Shown in pieces: positions 61,747 through 64,000 of a stretch of DNA of 64,000 bases. How positions within the stretch are numbered: position 1 is the stretch's first letter; every line of letters starts with the position of its first letter. Under the pieces are notes generated by a model, which worked only from the letters and a program-made list of their open reading frames with translations, made no database searches and was not told the DNA's origin. Both the position numbers and the translations under genes were made by a program. Source of the stretch: Gilvimarinus gilvus (GTDB taxonomy: Bacteria > Pseudomonadota > Gammaproteobacteria > Pseudomonadales > Cellvibrionaceae); assembly GCF_030518155.1 (NCBI RefSeq), contig NZ_JAULRU010000731.1:1-64000 (forward strand), in the 5' to 3' direction.

Positions 61747-62541
61747 ATGACACTGTGGTTATTGAGCTATTTGGTATTGGGGGCGGCAACCGGCTATATG
61801 GCCGGGCTGTTAGGTATTGGCGGTGGCGGCATTATGGTACCGATTCTGGTCATGTTGTTCAGCTGGCAGGGCGTAGCCGATGAGCATTTGGTGCACTTGG
61901 CGCTGGGAACGTCGATGGCGGCTATTGTGCCTACTGCGCTCGCCTCTGCATCGGCGCATCACCGCCGCCGCTCTGTAGATTGGCGGGTTGCCGTGACCAT
62001 GACGCCCGGGGTATTGGCTGGCGCCTTTTTAGCAACATTTATTGCCGCCTACATACCTTCTAAGCCTTTAGCCATTTTTTTTGCGGGATTTATGACGGTT
62101 ATTGCAGGCTACATGATCTGGGGGCGTACCCCGCGTCCCGATCGTATGTTGCCACACCCAGCCGGGTTGATCGGTGTGGGAGCCGGTATTGGTGGAGTGT
62201 CGTCTTTGGTGGCGATAGGTGGCGGTTCGCTGACAGTGCCATTTTTACTTTGGTGTAATCAAAGCGCGCAGCGCGCCATAGGCACCTCGGCGGCGCTCGG
62301 TATACCCATCGCGTTTGCGGGTGCTTTGGGTTACATTGTGAATGGCTGGCATGTCAGTACAGAGTTACCAACGCTGGGCTTTGTGGTATGGCCGGCGGTA
62401 CTTGTGATGGCCAGCGTAAGTTTCATGACTGCGCCATTAGGCGCAAAGTTGGCGCACACGCTGCCGGTAAGGCGGCTCAAGCGTATCTTCGCACTGATAA
62501 TGATCGCCCTCGCCCTTAAAATGCTTCACGGTGTTTGGTGA
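61747..62541 (+). CDS. TSUP-family (TauE/SafE) permease
   Basis: A 264-residue protein with about eight helices. GLLGIGGGGIMVPIL is near the N-terminus and VAIGGGSLTVPFLL in the second half, the two internally repeated glycine-rich motifs of the family. Substrate unknown. A second family member is at 5415-6179. Confidence 0.9.
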   Translation: MTLWLLSYLVLGAATGYMAGLLGIGGGGIMVPILVMLFSWQGVADEHLVHLALGTSMAAIVPTALASASAHHRRRSVDWRVAVTMTPGVLAGAFLATFIAAYIPSKPLAIFFAGFMTVIAGYMIWGRTPRPDRMLPHPAGLIGVGAGIGGVSSLVAIGGGSLTVPFLLWCNQSAQRAIGTSAALGIPIAFAGALGYIVNGWHVSTELPTLGFVVWPAVLVMASVSFMTAPLGAKLAHTLPVRRLKRIFALIMIALALKMLHGVW

Positions 62542-62556
62542 GCTTGCCCCCGGTTA

Positions 62557-63567
62557 TTAAAGTCGCTTTTCAATGATCGACACCAATGCATCGATATGGT
62601 CGTCCCGATCATTCAATGCTGCTATATAGCGGTAGCTCTCGCCACCTGCATGCTTGAAGATTTCACGGTTTTCAACCTCCAGCTCTTCTAACGTTTCCAG
62701 ACAGTCGGCGCTGAATGCAGGGCTGACGATAGCAATATTTTTAATGCCTTCTTTAGGCAATGCTTCCAGGGTTTTATCGGTATAAGGTTTAAGCCACTCG
62801 GCTTTGCCAAAGCGCGACTGAAAGGTAGTGATACAGTCGTCGGGGTTAAGCCCGGCCCTGAATGCGGCCTGGCGGGTAGATTTGATGCAAAAACAGTAAT
62901 AGGGGTCGCCTTTCTCAAGGCAGAATTTAGGCGTGCCGTGGTAGGAAAAAACCCACTTTTGCGGAGCACCATGCTCAGCCTGATGGTCTCCTAAAGATGC
63001 GGCTAAGGCATCGATGTAGCGCTCGTCTTCTGAGTAGCCGCTGATAAAGCTGATTTCTGGTACCCAACGCCAAGAGTTGAGCGATTTGGCGATAGCATCA
63101 AAGGTGGAGCCTACCGTAGCGGCGGCATACTGAGGGTAGAGAGGCAGAACAATGATTTTTCTAACCCCAGCTTGTTGCAGCTCGTTAAGAGCATTGGCTA
63201 TCGAAGGGTTGCCGTAGCGCATCCCAAGCGCGACCTGCGCGCGACCTTCGAGTTTAGCGGCAATTTTTTGTCTCTGTTTTTGCGCGATAGCCAACAGTGG
63301 CGAGCCGTCATCGGTCCAGACACTGGCGTAAAGTGCGGCTGATTTCTTCGGCCGAACCCTTAAAATAATGCCGTGTAAGATGATGAGCCATAGCACCTTG
63401 GGGATCTCGATGATTCGCGGGTCCGACAGGAACTCTGCGAGGTAGCGCCGCAGCGAGGGTGCATCGGGGGCGTCGGGGGTGCCCAGATTGGTCAGGAGCA
63501 CACCGACTTGAGGCGCCTGTTTGGCTGTCTCGTGCGCGTTCTCGGTTAAAGCGGTGTACTTGGCCAT
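62557..63567 (-). CDS. hemH: Ferrochelatase
   Basis: A 336-residue enzyme. LLTNLGTPDAPD at the N-terminus, VFSYHGTPKFCLEKGD with the active-site His, and LETLEELEVENREIF with the acidic cluster. It inserts iron into protoporphyrin IX. It is convergent with the TSUP gene. Confidence 0.96.
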   Translation of the reverse strand: MAKYTALTENAHETAKQAPQVGVLLTNLGTPDAPDAPSLRRYLAEFLSDPRIIEIPKVLWLIILHGIILRVRPKKSAALYASVWTDDGSPLLAIAQKQRQKIAAKLEGRAQVALGMRYGNPSIANALNELQQAGVRKIIVLPLYPQYAAATVGSTFDAIAKSLNSWRWVPEISFISGYSEDERYIDALAASLGDHQAEHGAPQKWVFSYHGTPKFCLEKGDPYYCFCIKSTRQAAFRAGLNPDDCITTFQSRFGKAEWLKPYTDKTLEALPKEGIKNIAIVSPAFSADCLETLEELEVENREIFKHAGGESYRYIAALNDRDDHIDALVSIIEKRL

Positions 63568-63674
63568 AGAGTTTTTCCACTGTGGTTTTCGCGTATTTTA
63601 ACAAGTTCGGTGCGAATCTGTGATCGCGCTCTTTTAATACGTCGTATTGCCAAAATAAATCACTGGTAATTGCG

Positions 63675-64000
63675 ATGAAAGCAACATTGTATTTTGATGG
63701 GAAATGTCCGTTGTGCCGGCGCGAAATTCGGTTGTTAAAGCGAGTTGTCTCTAGTCGGCTGCGTTTTGTCGATGTTCACGGCGCGAGCTTGGCGGAGGAT
63801 CAGCGCGCCGCTATGTTACAGCAACTGCACCTGCAAACCGCTGATGGCAAGTGGTTAGTTGGGCTGGCGGCAAATGTCGCGGCTTGGCGAATGACTCCGC
63901 TCGGATTTTTATTCGCACCCCTGCTTTGGCCTGGCATTAAGCCAGTAGCAGAGCACTGTTACCAGCGGTGGGCTGCGCGCCGTGCCCGGCGGTGCGAATG
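63675..64000 (+). CDS. DCC-family thiol-disulfide oxidoreductase (partial)
   Basis: An open frame of about 108 codons from ATG 63675 runs off the right edge. YFDGKCPLCRREIRLLKR carries the D-x-x-C-x-x-C motif of DUF393/DCC1-like thiol-disulfide oxidoreductases, and FVDVH follows. The 3' end is not in the window. Confidence 0.85.
   Translation, partial: MKATLYFDGKCPLCRREIRLLKRVVSSRLRFVDVHGASLAEDQRAAMLQQLHLQTADGKWLVGLAANVAAWRMTPLGFLFAPLLWPGIKPVAEHCYQRWAARRARRCE

Noticed and set aside
1-64000. tRNA or rRNA genes
   Set aside because: No cloverleaf with conserved arm sequences and no rRNA-like segments were recognised by eye. A tRNAscan run would settle it.

Overview
The window looks like chromosome of a polysaccharide-degrading, probably marine gammaproteobacterium, perhaps of the Cellvibrio/Saccharophagus/Teredinibacter type. 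The reasons are the housekeeping genes (minCDE, hemH, trmH), secreted GH10 and GH97 glycosidases, and gammaproteobacterial-type aryl polyene genes. The genus is an inference and cannot be fixed from sequence alone.

Layout. (1) 1-1719: scrambled mobile-element DNA with a 5'-truncated IS66 transposase and stacked copies of an unidentified element's right end, each finishing in TGTCCTAGTGTTT. (2) 1720-4035: a short integron-type cassette array on the minus strand, with three attC sites and no integrase in the window. Cargo: a four-helix membrane protein, a small membrane protein, a SUKH-like protein, and a two-gene cassette of an EVE-domain protein plus a membrane protein. (3) 4380-5400: five diverged repeat modules carrying heptamer (GTCYGAY) arrays and two hairpin elements. 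(4) 5415-37397: a large pigment locus. (5) 37430-49657: mixed accessory genes, two copies of a MITE-like 271-272 bp repeat, and a 9-unit heptamer array. (6) 49785-64000: amidohydrolase, minCDE, xylanase, GH97, a DUF2157 pair, solute-binding protein, trmH, TSUP permease, hemH and a partial DCC-family gene.

The pigment locus has two halves. The minus-strand half (23901 down to 6207) is a nearly complete aryl polyene (APE) set, encoding: chain-length factor, acyltransferase, two ACPs, membrane protein, acyl-ACP/CoA ligase, dehydratase, glycosyltransferase, LpxL-like acyltransferase, aromatic ammonia-lyase, thioesterase, LolA-like protein, MMPL exporter, flavin halogenase-like protein, DUF3261 lipoprotein, ketosynthase, dehydratase, ketoreductase and two tandem ketosynthases. 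The second half (24130-37397) has an ABC exporter, a third ACP, a second KS/CLF pair, a BtrH-like acyltransferase candidate, a small unknown, DarB, DarA, DUF2141, two hotdog dehydratases and a phosphopantetheinyl transferase. Together these suggest a flexirubin- or arcuflavin-like pigment: an aryl polyene acid esterified to a dialkylresorcinol, possibly halogenated. A quinone/catechol-type module (GlcG/HbpS-like, LysR, glutathionyl-hydroquinone-reductase-like GST, DODA-like dioxygenase) sits in the middle of the second half.

The best leads are the BtrH-like protein and its unknown partner as the candidate ester-forming step, the WxWxIP flavoprotein, the embedded aromatic module, the EVE plus membrane-protein cassette, and the shared heptamer repeat family. 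Product assignments are inferences from gene content; motifs and repeats quoted were read directly from the sequence.
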